The position numbers and the translations under genes were made by a program. From NCBI RefSeq assembly GCF_007483685.1, contig NZ_VMKN01000003.1, positions 1-52,638 on the forward strand: a DNA stretch of 52,638 nt. Direction: 5' to 3'. The DNA is from Litoribacter populi. GTDB taxonomy: Bacteria; Bacteroidota; Bacteroidia; Cytophagales; Cyclobacteriaceae. Positions 1-7,732 of this stretch are shown piece after piece (position 1 is the first letter of the stretch; each line of letters starts with the position of its first letter). The notes under the pieces are model-generated. The model ran no database searches. It worked only from the letters and a program-made list of their open reading frames with translations, and had not been told where the DNA came from.

Positions 1-1
1 T

Positions 2-346
2 GCCGGCATTGGCACCATCATTTTGATCAAGTCATTCAAAAATTTTTCCCTCTGGAAGTTCAGCGGGATTGTGCCTCATGACGACTTGAAGGAAAAACAG
101 GAACTGGTGGTCGAGGGCATTCACAAGTATTTGCGCCATCCCATATATTTAGGTCTGATTTTCATTTTTTCAGGCTACCTGCTATTTACACCAACTTGGA
201 CTTCCCTAATCCATTTAATAGCCTTGGCAATTTATCTCCCGGTGGGCATTAATTATGAGGAAAAGAAATTAATTGCCATTTTTGGGGCAAAATATACAGC
301 ATACAAGTCCAATGTGCCGGCATTACTTCCAAGATTTACAAAATGA
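2..346 (+). CDS. Isoprenylcysteine methyltransferase-like membrane protein, 5' truncated
   Basis: The reading frame is open to the left edge, so only the C-terminal part (about 114 residues) is present and the true start lies outside the window. The motif RHPIYLG followed by two hydrophobic segments and a closing EEKKLIAIFGAKYTAYK stretch is the pattern of the ICMT/PEMT family (membrane enzymes using S-adenosylmethionine, with the HP and the terminal E/Y residues near the cofactor). The substrate cannot be told; bacterial members methylate lipids, small thiols or unknown acceptors. It overlaps the next gene by 4 bases, so the two are probably translated together. A TTG at 23 could be misread as a start but conserved family sequence would extend further upstream. 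Confidence 0.7.
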   Translation, partial: AGIGTIILIKSFKNFSLWKFSGIVPHDDLKEKQELVVEGIHKYLRHPIYLGLIFIFSGYLLFTPTWTSLIHLIALAIYLPVGINYEEKKLIAIFGAKYTAYKSNVPALLPRFTK

Positions 347-528
347 CTGAACTTATACTTTACGCCCTATTATTCCTTTTACTCATTGCTCACACCCTCA
401 TGGCATCCAAAATGTACATGACCGTCCACCAAGACGATTCCCTCACCTTGAGAGAAAAAAACGACTGGAAACTAAAAGCCCTCATCTTCCCCGCTTACTA
501 TTTCAGACAATACAAGAAACGTAAATAG
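343..528 (+). CDS. Small conserved-type membrane protein, unknown function
   Basis: 61 residues: one N-terminal hydrophobic helix (about residues 4-20) followed by a short charged region ending in a basic tail (QYKKRK). Its ATG overlaps the stop of the preceding methyltransferase-like gene (ATGA), a classic sign of translational coupling. I recognise no family. The single helix and basic C-terminus suggest an inner-membrane anchor with the tail in the cytoplasm (inference). No terminator hairpin with a T-run follows; the palindromic repeat tract from 554 may serve that role. Confidence 0.55.
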   Translation: MTELILYALLFLLLIAHTLMASKMYMTVHQDDSLTLREKNDWKLKALIFPAYYFRQYKKRK

Positions 529-553
529 TAGACTAGTAAAAAGGGGACACAGA

Positions 554-607
554 CCTGCCTGACGCAGGCAGGGTTTCGCCGAGTTTGTCCCGATATAGCT
601 TTCGGGA
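554..607. repeat. Two adjacent intergenic palindromes
   Basis: CCTGCCTG at 554-561 pairs perfectly with CAGGCAGG at 565-572 around a 3-base loop. TCCCGA at 588-593 pairs with TCGGGA at 602-607. Both sit in the gap after the small membrane protein with no coding potential. They look like mobile or REP-type palindromes rather than a simple terminator because neither is followed by a T-run. Confidence 0.6.
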
Positions 608-685
608 GAGTTTAACAGTGGACTCTTCGCGGAGAAAATTTGAAGCGGAGAACTGGAACTGATTCCTCTTTGCCCCCCTTTATTG

Positions 686-739
686 CTTTGCGGTTTATTT
701 AAAAAACTCTGTGTGCTCTGCGCCTCTGTGGTTCATTTA
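686..739. repeat. Dispersed CTTTGCGGTT / CTCTGTGGTT intergenic element
   Basis: Contains CTTTGCGGTTTA (686-697) and a run of CTCTGYG units ending in CTCTGTGGTT. Related wording recurs at 39336-39427, 46691-46700 and 48888-48917, partly in the opposite orientation, so this is a dispersed degenerate repeat family. It ends at the stop codon of the outer-membrane protein gene at 737. Confidence 0.5.
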
Positions 740-1402
740 AGGTTTCTTTAAAACCGCAAACAAATACGACAAGGTAAACTCCAAGTTCGTAAAATTCATA
801 TCATACACCCTCTCAAACCTCTCCGGCCTACCAAATTCATATCCAAACCTGACCTCCGCCTGAATGGTGTTGCGTCCCAAGAGTCTGGAAACTCCTACCC
901 CTCCGGTAAGTCCGTACATAAAACGCTTCGGGTCATCCAGCTCCTCTCCATAGGTGGGCATCGCCGCAAAACCCAACTCGTTAAACTCGTGTGTTCGGCT
1001 GATATCCCTTGCACTTAGGAGGGTTCCAAAGTGGGGTCCTAACTTGATATGAAATCGGTTTTTATTCCCAAAGTAAAAATTTGAAAGCAATGGTATCTTT
1101 AGATAGTCCAGTTGGCTTTCGTTTACATTACCCAATGTGTCACTTTCGGCAAACCCATGGGTAACCCATTGCACTTCCAGTTGAGCGCCTGCATTTTTGG
1201 AGAAAAATTGCTCTATCACAATTCCAAAAGTGTTGCCCCTCACATCACCAGTTCGTCGATTAGGAGTTGCGGGAATGGAACGGTAACTCACATTGGAGGA
1301 GGAGATGCCATATCTTACCCCGATGCTAGTACTACTCTGGGCCTGTACTTCCATAGCCATCCCAAAAATTAGCATGGCCAATAAAACTATTCTTCCGATC
1401 AT
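737..1402 (-). CDS. Outer-membrane beta-barrel protein (PorT-like family)
   Basis: 221 residues with a clear signal peptide (hydrophobic residues 5-16, cleavage after AQA-like EVQAQ near residue 22). The remainder alternates hydrophobic and polar residues, with glycine and aromatic residues, in strand-like blocks (for example LKIPLLSNFYFG, FHIKLGPHFGTLLSA, AEVRFGYEFG, LEFTLSYLFAVL), typical of the outer-membrane beta-barrel domain common in Bacteroidota (PF13568 type). The last strand ends close to the C-terminus, as expected for barrel insertion. No ligand or enzymatic residue is recognisable. It is separated from the upstream lysine-rich gene by a terminator and a 7-base-period repeat, so it is likely its own unit. 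Confidence 0.75.
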   Translation of the reverse strand: MIGRIVLLAMLIFGMAMEVQAQSSTSIGVRYGISSSNVSYRSIPATPNRRTGDVRGNTFGIVIEQFFSKNAGAQLEVQWVTHGFAESDTLGNVNESQLDYLKIPLLSNFYFGNKNRFHIKLGPHFGTLLSARDISRTHEFNELGFAAMPTYGEELDDPKRFMYGLTGGVGVSRLLGRNTIQAEVRFGYEFGRPERFERVYDMNFTNLEFTLSYLFAVLKKP

Positions 1403-1423
1403 GGACCAAAGTTATGAAAATAT

Positions 1424-1451
1424 ATAATTATGAATGGATAATTATGAATTA
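1424..1451. repeat. 7-base-period array (4 units)
   Basis: Four consecutive 7-mers alternating ATAATTA and TGAATGG/TGAATTA, about 20 bases upstream of the start of the outer-membrane protein gene. Same 7-base period as the arrays elsewhere in the window although the unit sequence differs. Confidence 0.6.
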
Positions 1452-1462
1452 GAGGGCCCCAA

Positions 1463-1493
1463 AAAGTAAAAGGCCATCAACCGATGGCCTTTT
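1463..1493 (-). terminator. Rho-independent terminator after the gltX unit
   Basis: AAAAGGCCATC (1468-1478) pairs with GATGGCCTTTT (1483-1493) around AACC. Read on minus, the stem is followed by a T-rich stretch (complement of 1461-1465). It lies just downstream of the stop at 1503. Confidence 0.8.
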
Positions 1494-1502
1494 AGGCTTA
1501 TT

Positions 1503-1718
1503 TTATTTTTCGTCCTTCTTCTTTTTGGATTTTTTGACATCCTCGATATCATCCCTATCTCTCAACTTCTTGTCATCGACATTTCTGTTGAGAAACTCAT
1601 TGATCTTGTCAATGGGAAACGAACTGGATATTTCCCCAAAGGAATTGATCTTCATTTTGAACCCTTCAAGATCGGGGTTCACTTTAGGGTTTTCATCTTT
1701 TTTGGACTTCTTGGCCAT
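1503..1718 (-). CDS. Small lysine-rich protein, unknown function
   Basis: 71 residues, highly charged, with lysine/aspartate-rich ends (MAKKSKK at the start, KKSKKKKDEK at the end) around a more ordered centre, FKMKINSFGEISSSFPIDKINEFLN. No signal peptide or membrane segment. It starts 14 bases after the gltX stop and is followed by a terminator, so it is probably the last gene of the gltX transcript. The central segment with its alternating pattern suggests one folded strand-helix unit flanked by disordered basic tails, as in small nucleic-acid- or ribosome-associated proteins; that role is only a guess. Confidence 0.65.
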   Translation of the reverse strand: MAKKSKKDENPKVNPDLEGFKMKINSFGEISSSFPIDKINEFLNRNVDDKKLRDRDDIEDVKKSKKKKDEK

Positions 1719-1732
1719 GGCTAGGATTTGGG

Positions 1733-3271
1733 TTAAGCATTCACCTTTAGAGTATCTAACGCAAAATCAATCCTTTTGGATAACTCTTCCTTGCCAATGA
1801 TTGCAAAAACTTCCATCAGATCAGGCCCGGCACCTACACCAGTCACGGCTAATCTTACTGCCTGCATCACTTTTCCAAGTTTTAGCTCATTCTCTGATGC
1901 TGACTCCTCCAAGAGGCTTTTGGCCTGCACCGGGTCAAGATCTCCTTCCAAGGCATTGATTTTACCTTTATAAGTTGATAACACGCTCACCGCATCATTG
2001 TTCCAGCGTTTTTCGGCTACCTTTTCGTCAAATTCAGCAGGAGCGATCAGCATAAACTTCCCTTCTTTCCACAGATCAGCAGGGAAAGTTGCTCTTTCCT
2101 TCATCAGGCCTGCAATTCTTTCAGCCTTTTCAGGAGAAAGTTCAATGCCTTCCTTCTTCAAATCATCCATAAGATACGCCGCCAATTCGCCATCAGATTT
2201 TGCTCTGAGGTATTGTTCGTTGTACCATTTGGCCTTGTTGATATCGAATTTGGTTCCTGACTTGCCGATTCTTTCTACTGTGAAAGCCTCAACTAGTTCC
2301 TCCTTCGTAAACATTTCCCTATGATCACCCGGATTCCAGCCTAGGAAAGCCAAGAAATTAATCATGGCCTCAGGAAGGTAACCCTGCTCTTTGAATCCAA
2401 TCGCCACTTCTTCCGATTTAGGATCTTTCCAGTCCATTGGGAAGATCGGGAAGCCGTGCTTATCAGCATCTCTTTTGGAAAGTTTGCCATTTCCATCTGG
2501 CTTCAATAGCAATGGCAGGTGGGCAAACTGTGGCATGGTATCCTCCCAGCCCAAGTATCGATAAAGCAAGACGTGCAGAGGTGCTGATGGCAACCACTCC
2601 TCACCCCTGATCACATGGGTGATACCCATCAGGTGGTCATCCACAATGTTGGCAAGGTGATAAGTCGGCATGCCGTCTGATTTCATCAAAACTTTGTCAT
2701 CCAAAGTACTGGAATGAACCATCACCCAACCACGGATCATGTCATTCAATCTCACTTCTTCCTTACGCGGGATTTTGATCCGGATCACATAAGGTTCACC
2801 AGAAGCCAAGCGCTCCTTTACCTCATCTTCCGGCAAGGTCAGGGAGTTTTTCATCTGTGTCCTGGTGATGGAGTTATATTGAGGGGAAACCACTCTGGCA
2901 GCGGTCAGCCTTTCGCGCATGGCGTCAAGTTCCTCAGAAGTATCAAATGCATAATAGGCATGGCCTTTTTCTACAAGGTCCATGGCATACTCCATGTACA
3001 TTTCTTTTCTTTCAGACTGTCGGTAAGGCCCAACAGACCCGCCTACCCATGGACTCTCATCCGGGGTGATGCCAAGCCAGTCCAAGGCATCTTTGATATA
3101 TTCTTCGGCACCAGGCACAAAGCGTGTCTGATCGGTATCCTCCACTCTAAGGAGAAATTTACCGTTGTTTTTCTTTGCAAAAAGGTAGTTGTAAAGGGCC
3201 GTTCTCACACCCCCAATATGAAGCCCGCCCGTAGGGGAAGGGGCAAAACGTACACGTACTTCTCTATTCAT
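1733..3271 (-). CDS. gltX: Glutamyl-tRNA synthetase
   Basis: 512 residues, normal length for bacterial GluRS. It charges tRNA-Glu with glutamate using ATP in the cytoplasm. Class I signatures are visible: PSPTGGLHIGG at about 11-21 (HIGH motif) and KLSKR at 263-267 (KMSKS motif). Between them are the expected RVEDTDQTR and the anticodon-side region follows. The start follows a Bacteroidota -7 element by about 70 bases. The next gene, a small lysine-rich protein, lies 14 bases downstream. The gene is complete with no odd features. Confidence 0.97.
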   Translation of the reverse strand: MNREVRVRFAPSPTGGLHIGGVRTALYNYLFAKKNNGKFLLRVEDTDQTRFVPGAEEYIKDALDWLGITPDESPWVGGSVGPYRQSERKEMYMEYAMDLVEKGHAYYAFDTSEELDAMRERLTAARVVSPQYNSITRTQMKNSLTLPEDEVKERLASGEPYVIRIKIPRKEEVRLNDMIRGWVMVHSSTLDDKVLMKSDGMPTYHLANIVDDHLMGITHVIRGEEWLPSAPLHVLLYRYLGWEDTMPQFAHLPLLLKPDGNGKLSKRDADKHGFPIFPMDWKDPKSEEVAIGFKEQGYLPEAMINFLAFLGWNPGDHREMFTKEELVEAFTVERIGKSGTKFDINKAKWYNEQYLRAKSDGELAAYLMDDLKKEGIELSPEKAERIAGLMKERATFPADLWKEGKFMLIAPAEFDEKVAEKRWNNDAVSVLSTYKGKINALEGDLDPVQAKSLLEESASENELKLGKVMQAVRLAVTGVGAGPDLMEVFAIIGKEELSKRIDFALDTLKVNA

Positions 3272-3339
3272 GGATCAGAATGTTTCCTTATATGATTACC
3301 CCGACGGATTTGCGTAGCATGCCGCCGGATTTTAAAGGG

Positions 3340-3347
3340 CAAAGATA
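3340..3347 (-). promoter_or_regulatory. Bacteroidota -7 promoter element for gltX
   Basis: Minus strand reads TATCTTTG, an exact match to TANNTTTG, about 70 bases upstream of the gltX ATG. No perfect TTTG -33 box is seen at the usual distance. Confidence 0.55.
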
Positions 3348-3399
3348 GAGATTTTGAGGCGTGAAACCGATTTTTTGAGGGGGAAAAGGAGGGGAGCTA

Positions 3400-3441
3400 G
3401 ATGTTGGATGTGGGACATCGGTCATCTCGCATCCGACACCG
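3400..3441. repeat. 7-base-period array with strand switch (6 units)
   Basis: Six 7-mers in one phase: two of the type GATGTKG, then units of the type GACATCG / GTCATCT / CGCATCC, i.e. the array flips to the complementary wording halfway without losing phase. It lies between the gltX promoter and the rplS terminator. Confidence 0.65.
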
Positions 3442-3443
3442 GG

Positions 3444-3480
3444 CAAAAAAAAAGGGGAACCATCTCTGGTTCCCCTTTTT
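3444..3480. terminator. Strong terminator after rplS (bidirectional form)
   Basis: GGGGAACCA (3454-3462) pairs with TGGTTCCCC (3467-3475) around TCTC, with an A-run on the left (3445-3453) and a T-run on the right (3476-3480). On minus it closes the rpsP operon just after rplS. Confidence 0.9.
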
Positions 3481-3500
3481 CTTATTGTCCTGAAAATAAA

Positions 3501-3866
3501 TTATTTTCTAGGTCTCATTTTCTCTTTAATCTTGGCAGCTTTACCATGACGTCCTCTCAAGTAGAACAATCTGGCTCTTCTTACCTTACCTTCTCTTAGC
3601 AATTCGATTTTTTCGATGCTTGGACCCAAGATTGGGAAAATTCTCTCCACGCCGATACCGTTAGAGATTTTTCTTACCGTGAAAGTCTCCCCGTTTGAGT
3701 TAGGATTCTTTCTTTGGATCACAGTACCTTGGAACTGCTGGATACGCTCTTTGTTACCTTCCGTAATTCTTACGTGTACATTGATGGTATCTCCTGCCTT
3801 AAAAGAAGGGAACTTAGATCGTACATCTTTGTATTCCTCTTCTACAACTTTAAGTAGTTCGCTCAT
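3501..3866 (-). CDS. rplS: 50S ribosomal protein L19
   Basis: 121 residues, standard length. L19 sits at the 30S-50S interface. Family hallmarks include [26 protein letters not shown] near residues 22-47, [17 protein letters not shown] in the centre, and the basic tail [21 protein letters not shown]. It is last in the rpsP-rimM-trmD-rplS order known from most bacteria. An 87-base gap after trmD contains its own -7 element, so it may also be transcribed alone. Terminated by the strong hairpin at 3454-3475. Confidence 0.97.
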   Translation of the reverse strand: MSELLKVVEEEYKDVRSKFPSFKAGDTINVHVRITEGNKERIQQFQGTVIQRKNPNSNGETFTVRKISNGIGVERIFPILGPSIEKIELLREGKVRRARLFYLRGRHGKAAKIKEKMRPRK

Positions 3867-3903
3867 ATCTTTATTTATTTATATGCTTTCGCAAATTGAA
3901 TTG

Positions 3904-3911
3904 CAAATGTA
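3904..3911 (-). promoter_or_regulatory. Likely internal promoter (-7 element) for rplS
   Basis: Minus strand reads TACATTTG, matching TANNTTTG, about 40 bases upstream of the rplS start in the only sizeable gap of this operon. The nearest clean TTTG upstream is about 30 bases away, longer than usual, so this is tentative. Confidence 0.4.
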
Positions 3912-3953
3912 TGCAATTTTTGGTTCTATTAAATTATCTGTCAAATATTTACG

Positions 3954-4652
3954 TTAATCGCCGTTCATCAACCCTTTGCCTTTGAGCAAGTCAGGCCTTC
4001 TCTCTTTAGTGCGGCGAACCGATTCTTCAAACCTCCAGGTTTCTATTTTGCCGTTATGTCCAGAAAGCAATATATCCGGCACTTTCATCCCATCATAATC
4101 TGCCGGCCTGGTATAAACTGGCGGGGCCAGCAAGCCATCTTGGAAGGAGTCTGTCAATGCGGAAGTCTCATCGTTGAGAACTCCAGGTATCAGTCGGATC
4201 ACTGCATCAGCCACTACAGCTGCAGCAAGTTCTCCACCGGACAACACAAAGTCACCAATGCTGATTTCCTTGGTAATGTACCGCTGTCTGATCCTTTCGT
4301 CCACACCCTTATAGTGGCCGCAAAGTATGATGATATTCCCTTTAAGGGAAAGTGAGTTGGCCATCTTTTGATCGAATGGTTGCCCATCCGGTGTCATGTA
4401 GATCACCTCATCGTATTCCCGCTCGCTCTTGAGTGCATCAATGCACTTGGCGATAGGTTCCACCATCATGACCATCCCTGCACCACCACCGAAAGCATAG
4501 TCATCAACTTGATTATGCTTGCCGATGGCATATTCCCTAAGGTTATGCACCTTGACCATGGCCAGCCCTTTATCCTCCGCCCTTTTCAGGATGGAATGGG
4601 AAAAAGGCCCCTCCAACAGTCCAGGCACTACCGTAATGATATCAATGCGCAT
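3954..4652 (-). CDS. trmD: tRNA (guanine-N1)-methyltransferase
   Basis: 232 residues. TrmD methylates G37 of tRNAs with a G at position 36, using S-adenosylmethionine, and prevents frameshifting. The trefoil-knot SPOUT fold motifs are all visible: [13 protein letters not shown] near 52-64, [10 protein letters not shown] near 112-121, and [13 protein letters not shown] near 128-140. It starts 3 bases after the rimM stop. Complete and ordinary. Confidence 0.97.
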   Translation of the reverse strand: MRIDIITVVPGLLEGPFSHSILKRAEDKGLAMVKVHNLREYAIGKHNQVDDYAFGGGAGMVMMVEPIAKCIDALKSEREYDEVIYMTPDGQPFDQKMANSLSLKGNIIILCGHYKGVDERIRQRYITKEISIGDFVLSGGELAAAVVADAVIRLIPGVLNDETSALTDSFQDGLLAPPVYTRPADYDGMKVPDILLSGHNGKIETWRFEESVRRTKERRPDLLKGKGLMNGD

Positions 4653-4655
4653 GGA

Positions 4656-5186
4656 TCAATCCTCCAAATAAATGTCAAGTAAGCCTTCAGGCAAATGGCA
4701 GTAAACTTTCTTTTCTGCCTTGTCAACCTTGGTAATGATGCCATCCTGTATGGGAATCAGCACTTCTTTGCCTTTATAGTCGAGCCCGATCAAATCCTGG
4801 GTCTGAAGGTCATATAAAACTTTAATTTCCCCGAGCTCCCCGTGATTCTCGTCGATCACGGTAAACCCGATCAGTTCATGGTAATAATACTGGTCATCCT
4901 CCAATTGAGGAAGAGCATTGAGCGGCAGGAAAATCCCAGCGCCAACCAATGTTCCGGCGGCATTCACGTCATCATATTCCTCAAATTTGGCCAAGACCTT
5001 TCCTCCGGTCTGATAGACAAAGTGTTCGAGAAAGTATGGGACAAGGCGACCTTTCTGTTCCAGGAACACATGTTCCAGGTCTTCGTATTGCGAAGGGTCA
5101 TCCACGTCCAATTTGACGGTCACCTCACCATGAAGCCCATGAACTTTTGAAATGTAGCCGATCTGGAAACAATTGTCTTTGTTCAT
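4656..5186 (-). CDS. rimM: 16S rRNA processing protein RimM
   Basis: 176 residues: an N-terminal RimM beta-barrel (about 6-88, opening with QIGYISKVHGLHGEVTVK) and a C-terminal PRC barrel (about 97-174, with HELIGFTVIDENHGELGEI and EVLIPIQDGIITKVDKAEKK). It assists maturation of the 30S head and binds S19. Its place directly after rpsP and before trmD fits the standard operon. Complete. Confidence 0.95.
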   Translation of the reverse strand: MNKDNCFQIGYISKVHGLHGEVTVKLDVDDPSQYEDLEHVFLEQKGRLVPYFLEHFVYQTGGKVLAKFEEYDDVNAAGTLVGAGIFLPLNALPQLEDDQYYYHELIGFTVIDENHGELGEIKVLYDLQTQDLIGLDYKGKEVLIPIQDGIITKVDKAEKKVYCHLPEGLLDIYLED

Positions 5187-5200
5187 GGAAGGGGGTACTC

Positions 5201-5749
5201 TTAAGCGTTGTTTTCTTCTTCGTTGGAATCAGCAGCTTCTCCACCTTCTTCCTGAGCAGGAGCTTCCTCAGCTGCAGCAGCGGCTTTGGCATCTTCCTCT
5301 CTCTTTCTGATAGCTTCAAGACGAGCTTCTTTCTTAGCTGTTTCAGCAGCAAGAGCAGCGGCACGTTTCTCTTCTTTGGCCTGAGCCAATTTGTCCACTT
5401 TGCCAGAGATAGCATCTTCTTTAGAAGCCAACCATTCTTCAAACTTCTTGTCAGCGTCTTCTTGCTTGATCGCACCTTTCAACACACCGATCTGAAGGTG
5501 TTTTTTCAACATCACACCTCTGTACGAAAGCATCGCTTTCACGGTGTCAGTTGGCTGAGCACCGTTCAACAACCACTTAAGCGCACGCTCATTGTTGATG
5601 TTGATAGATGCTGGGTCAGTGTTTGGGTTGTAAGACCCGATTTTTTCGATAAAGCGTCCATCACGTGGAGCTCTTGCATCAGCTACTACGACGTCATAGA
5701 TGGCCATTCTTTTTCTACCTCTACGCGCTAATCTGATTTTTACTGCCAT
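5201..5749 (-). CDS. rpsP: 30S ribosomal protein S16 with acidic C-terminal extension
   Basis: 182 residues. The first 80 or so are canonical S16 ([29 protein letters not shown], then YNPNTDP). The rest is a helical, alanine/glutamate/lysine-rich extension ending in a glutamate- and asparagine-rich tail. Such extensions are usual in Bacteroidota S16 and roughly double the length compared with E. coli. It leads the rpsP-rimM-trmD-rplS operon. The 5' leader carries a -7 element at 5804-5811 and a small hairpin at 5773-5789. Confidence 0.96.
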   Translation of the reverse strand: MAVKIRLARRGRKRMAIYDVVVADARAPRDGRFIEKIGSYNPNTDPASININNERALKWLLNGAQPTDTVKAMLSYRGVMLKKHLQIGVLKGAIKQEDADKKFEEWLASKEDAISGKVDKLAQAKEEKRAAALAAETAKKEARLEAIRKREEDAKAAAAAEEAPAQEEGGEAADSNEEENNA

Positions 5750-5772
5750 ATTTTATTGATATTTAGTGTATT

Positions 5773-5811
5773 GATGGATCCCGTCCATCTTATTTTTGGA
5801 CTGCAAAGATA
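5773..5811 (-). promoter_or_regulatory. rpsP promoter -7 element and leader hairpin
   Basis: Minus strand reads TATCTTTG at 5811-5804, an exact TANNTTTG. Between it and the ATG, GATGGA (5773-5778) pairs with TCCATC (5784-5789) in the presumed 5' leader. A leader hairpin before a ribosomal-protein operon might act in autoregulation, but nothing further supports this. Confidence 0.55.
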
Positions 5812-5888
5812 GCTGAATTATCTTGAAAAGAACAACTTAGCTATACAATATTTGCGGAAGTACGGGAAATTGGTTTAAATTGCATGAA

Positions 5889-5951
5889 GATGAACGATGT
5901 CCGATGACAGATGACAGATGTCCGATGACAGGTGTCCGATGACCGATGAGA
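5889..5951. repeat. 7-base-period array (9 units)
   Basis: Nine in-phase 7-mers, mostly GATGACA, GATGTCC or GATGACC, in the gap between rpsP and tRNA-Arg. Together with the next array it fills most of this intergenic region. Confidence 0.8.
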
Positions 5952-5966
5952 GTCAACCGCTCCCCC

Positions 5967-6001
5967 TTCGTACTTCTAACTTCGTACCTCTTACTTTCAA
6001 A
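5967..6001. repeat. 7-base-period array, TTCGTAC type (5 units)
   Basis: In-phase 7-mers TTCGTAC, TTCTAAC, TTCGTAC, CTCTTAC and a decayed fifth unit, ending 3 bases before the tRNA-Arg gene. A related short run is seen at 46822-46842. Confidence 0.65.
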
Positions 6002-6004
6002 TAT

Positions 6005-6076
6005 GGCCCCGTAGTTCAATGGATAGAATAGAAGTTTCCTAAACTTTAGATCCAGGTTCGATTCCTGGCGGGGCTA
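6005..6076 (+). tRNA. tRNA-Arg (anticodon CCT)
   Basis: A 72-nt cloverleaf: acceptor arm GGCCCCG (6005-6011) with CGGGGCT (6069-6075), D arm with TAGTTCAATGGATAGAAT, anticodon loop TTCCTAA (anticodon CCT, reading AGG), and T arm CCAGG-TTCGATT-CCTGG. The discriminator base is A at 6076 and CCA is not encoded. The stop codon of the convergent minus-strand gene (6074-6076) overlaps its last three bases. Confidence 0.95.
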
Positions 6077-6946
6077 CATAATCCTCAACTTATCATCATA
6101 CCCAATTACCTCCTGCTTAGAAACGCCCAGGCCCTCTATACCCAACTCCACTACGTCACCTGCTTTTAAGTACTTTGGAGGGTTTAAACCCATGCCAACT
6201 CCTGATGGAGTGCCTGTAGAAATCACATCACCGGGAAATAAACTCATAAATTGGCTGATATAGCTAACCAGTTCTGGAATATCGAAAACCAGGTCAGAGG
6301 TATTACTGTCCTGCATTATTTCACCATTAAGACTTAGCCACAACCTTAGGCTATGTGGATCAGGAATATCTTCCTTGGTTACAAGATAAGGCCCGATTGG
6401 CGCAAAAGTATCATTACTTTTTCCTTTCACCCACTGACCTCCTCTATTCAACTGAAAGTCTCTTTCACTCACATCATTATGTATTGTATAGCCGGCTACA
6501 TAATCCATCGCTTTTTCCTTGGACACGTAGGAGGCCTTTTTACCTATCACCACAGCCAATTCAACTTCCCAATCAGTTTTGTGTGATTCTCTGGGAATGA
6601 TGATCTCATCAAAAGGCCCAGTTAATGATGAACTAGCCTTCATGAAAAGCACTGGCTCTTTTGGAACCTCCATCCCGCTTTCTTTAGCATGAAGAGAGTA
6701 GTTCAAGCCTACACATATGATTTTGGAGGGTCTTCCAATAGGTGAGCCCAATCTAATATCGTTGGGAATACTTGGGAGCGAATCTTTATGGCTGCTCAGG
6801 TATTCCTGAAGTCTTGTCAGTCCGTCTGTTTCAAAAAATAATTCATTCCAATCTTCACCAAATCCACTACAGTCCAGTCTATTGCCGGCTTGAGTCTCTA
6901 TGCCCGGCTTTTCCTGCCCCGGGCTTCCAAATCTTATCAATCTCAT
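6074..6946 (-). CDS. Fumarylacetoacetate hydrolase family; likely 2,4-diketo-3-deoxy-fuconate hydrolase
   Basis: 290 residues. The C-terminal two thirds is the FAH fold, with metal ligands expected in DWEVELAVVIGK (two Glu) and IHNDVSERDFQ (Asp), then the GQWVKGKSNDTFAPIGP segment typical of sugar-acid members. The family hydrolyses C-C bonds of diketo acids. Next to a 2-keto-3-deoxy acid dehydrogenase, the parsimonious job is splitting 2,4-diketo-3-deoxy-L-fuconate (or the rhamnonate analogue) into pyruvate and L-lactate; this is inference from context. It is the last gene of the long minus-strand operon, starts 2 bases after the preceding stop, and its own stop lies in the 3' end of tRNA-Arg. 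No terminator is visible there. Confidence 0.85.
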   Translation of the reverse strand: MRLIRFGSPGQEKPGIETQAGNRLDCSGFGEDWNELFFETDGLTRLQEYLSSHKDSLPSIPNDIRLGSPIGRPSKIICVGLNYSLHAKESGMEVPKEPVLFMKASSSLTGPFDEIIIPRESHKTDWEVELAVVIGKKASYVSKEKAMDYVAGYTIHNDVSERDFQLNRGGQWVKGKSNDTFAPIGPYLVTKEDIPDPHSLRLWLSLNGEIMQDSNTSDLVFDIPELVSYISQFMSLFPGDVISTGTPSGVGMGLNPPKYLKAGDVVELGIEGLGVSKQEVIGYDDKLRIM

Positions 6947-6948
6947 CT

Positions 6949-7704
6949 TTAAGGTTTTAAATGTAAAAATCCACCATCTACAGGATAATTAGTCCCAGTA
7001 ATAAAAGCAGCTTCATCTGAACAAATGTAATAGGCAAGAGAAGCAACTTCTTTTGTACTGCCCATCCGACCAATGGGCTGTGTTTGGGCAAGCTTTTCAA
7101 ACATCTCCTGCTCTTTTCCAGGATAATTCTTACTCAGAAAATCATCCACAAAAGGGGTATGTACCCGTGCGGGTGAAATGCAGTTACACCTTATACCTTC
7201 CTTAATATAATCACAGGCAACAGACAAAGTCATTGACAATACCGCACCCTTAGTCATGGAATAGGCAAATCTATCAGGAATCCCGACTAAAGCCACTATA
7301 GAAGCCATGTTAAGGATAACCCCACCTCTACCTTTCATCTGAGCTATTGCCTCCTGAGTACAATTGTAGACACCTTTGACATTGATTTGAAATAATCTAT
7401 CGAAATCTTCCTCAGAGGTATTTTCAATGTTTCCTACATGAGATACCCCAGCATTGTTGACCAAGATATCCACAGGAGCTTTTAACTGAGCAAACACATC
7501 TTTTACTGCTGACTGCTTACTGACATCACAGGATAAAAAAGTAACATCATAGCCCTTTTCTACCAATTCACTTTCAACTTTTTCACCTGCTTGGATATTG
7601 AAGTCCAGCATGATGACCGAAGCCCCTTCTTTAGCAAAACGCTCCGAAATAGCTAAGCCAATTCCACTAGCTCCCCCGGTAATTATTGCTGATTTTCCTT
7701 TCAT
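6949..7704 (-). CDS. Short-chain dehydrogenase; likely 2-keto-3-deoxy-L-fuconate dehydrogenase
   Basis: 251 residues, classical SDR: cofactor motif GGASGIG near 11-17, NNAG near 84-87, and the catalytic Ser (ASIVAL) with YSMTK near 148-152. The C-terminus ends in the common NYPVDGGF. Placed between a lactonase and an FAH-family hydrolase, it most likely oxidises the C4 hydroxyl of a 2-keto-3-deoxy acid with NAD+, giving the 2,4-diketo acid the hydrolase needs. The exact sugar (fuconate, rhamnonate or galactonate series) cannot be read from sequence. Confidence 0.82.
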   Translation of the reverse strand: MKGKSAIITGGASGIGLAISERFAKEGASVIMLDFNIQAGEKVESELVEKGYDVTFLSCDVSKQSAVKDVFAQLKAPVDILVNNAGVSHVGNIENTSEEDFDRLFQINVKGVYNCTQEAIAQMKGRGGVILNMASIVALVGIPDRFAYSMTKGAVLSMTLSVACDYIKEGIRCNCISPARVHTPFVDDFLSKNYPGKEQEMFEKLAQTQPIGRMGSTKEVASLAYYICSDEAAFITGTNYPVDGGFLHLKP

Positions 7705-7732
7705 ACAATCTTAATTTAAACCCCTTAAAAGG

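Noticed and set aside
2714-3295. 193-codon plus-strand frame opposite gltX
   Set aside because: Shadow of the gltX reading frame; no family character and no promoter.
5837-6019. 60-codon minus-strand reading frame across the rpsP-tRNA gap
   Set aside because: It is written almost entirely by the two heptad arrays and runs into the tRNA gene; repeats of 7 bases create open frames by chance.
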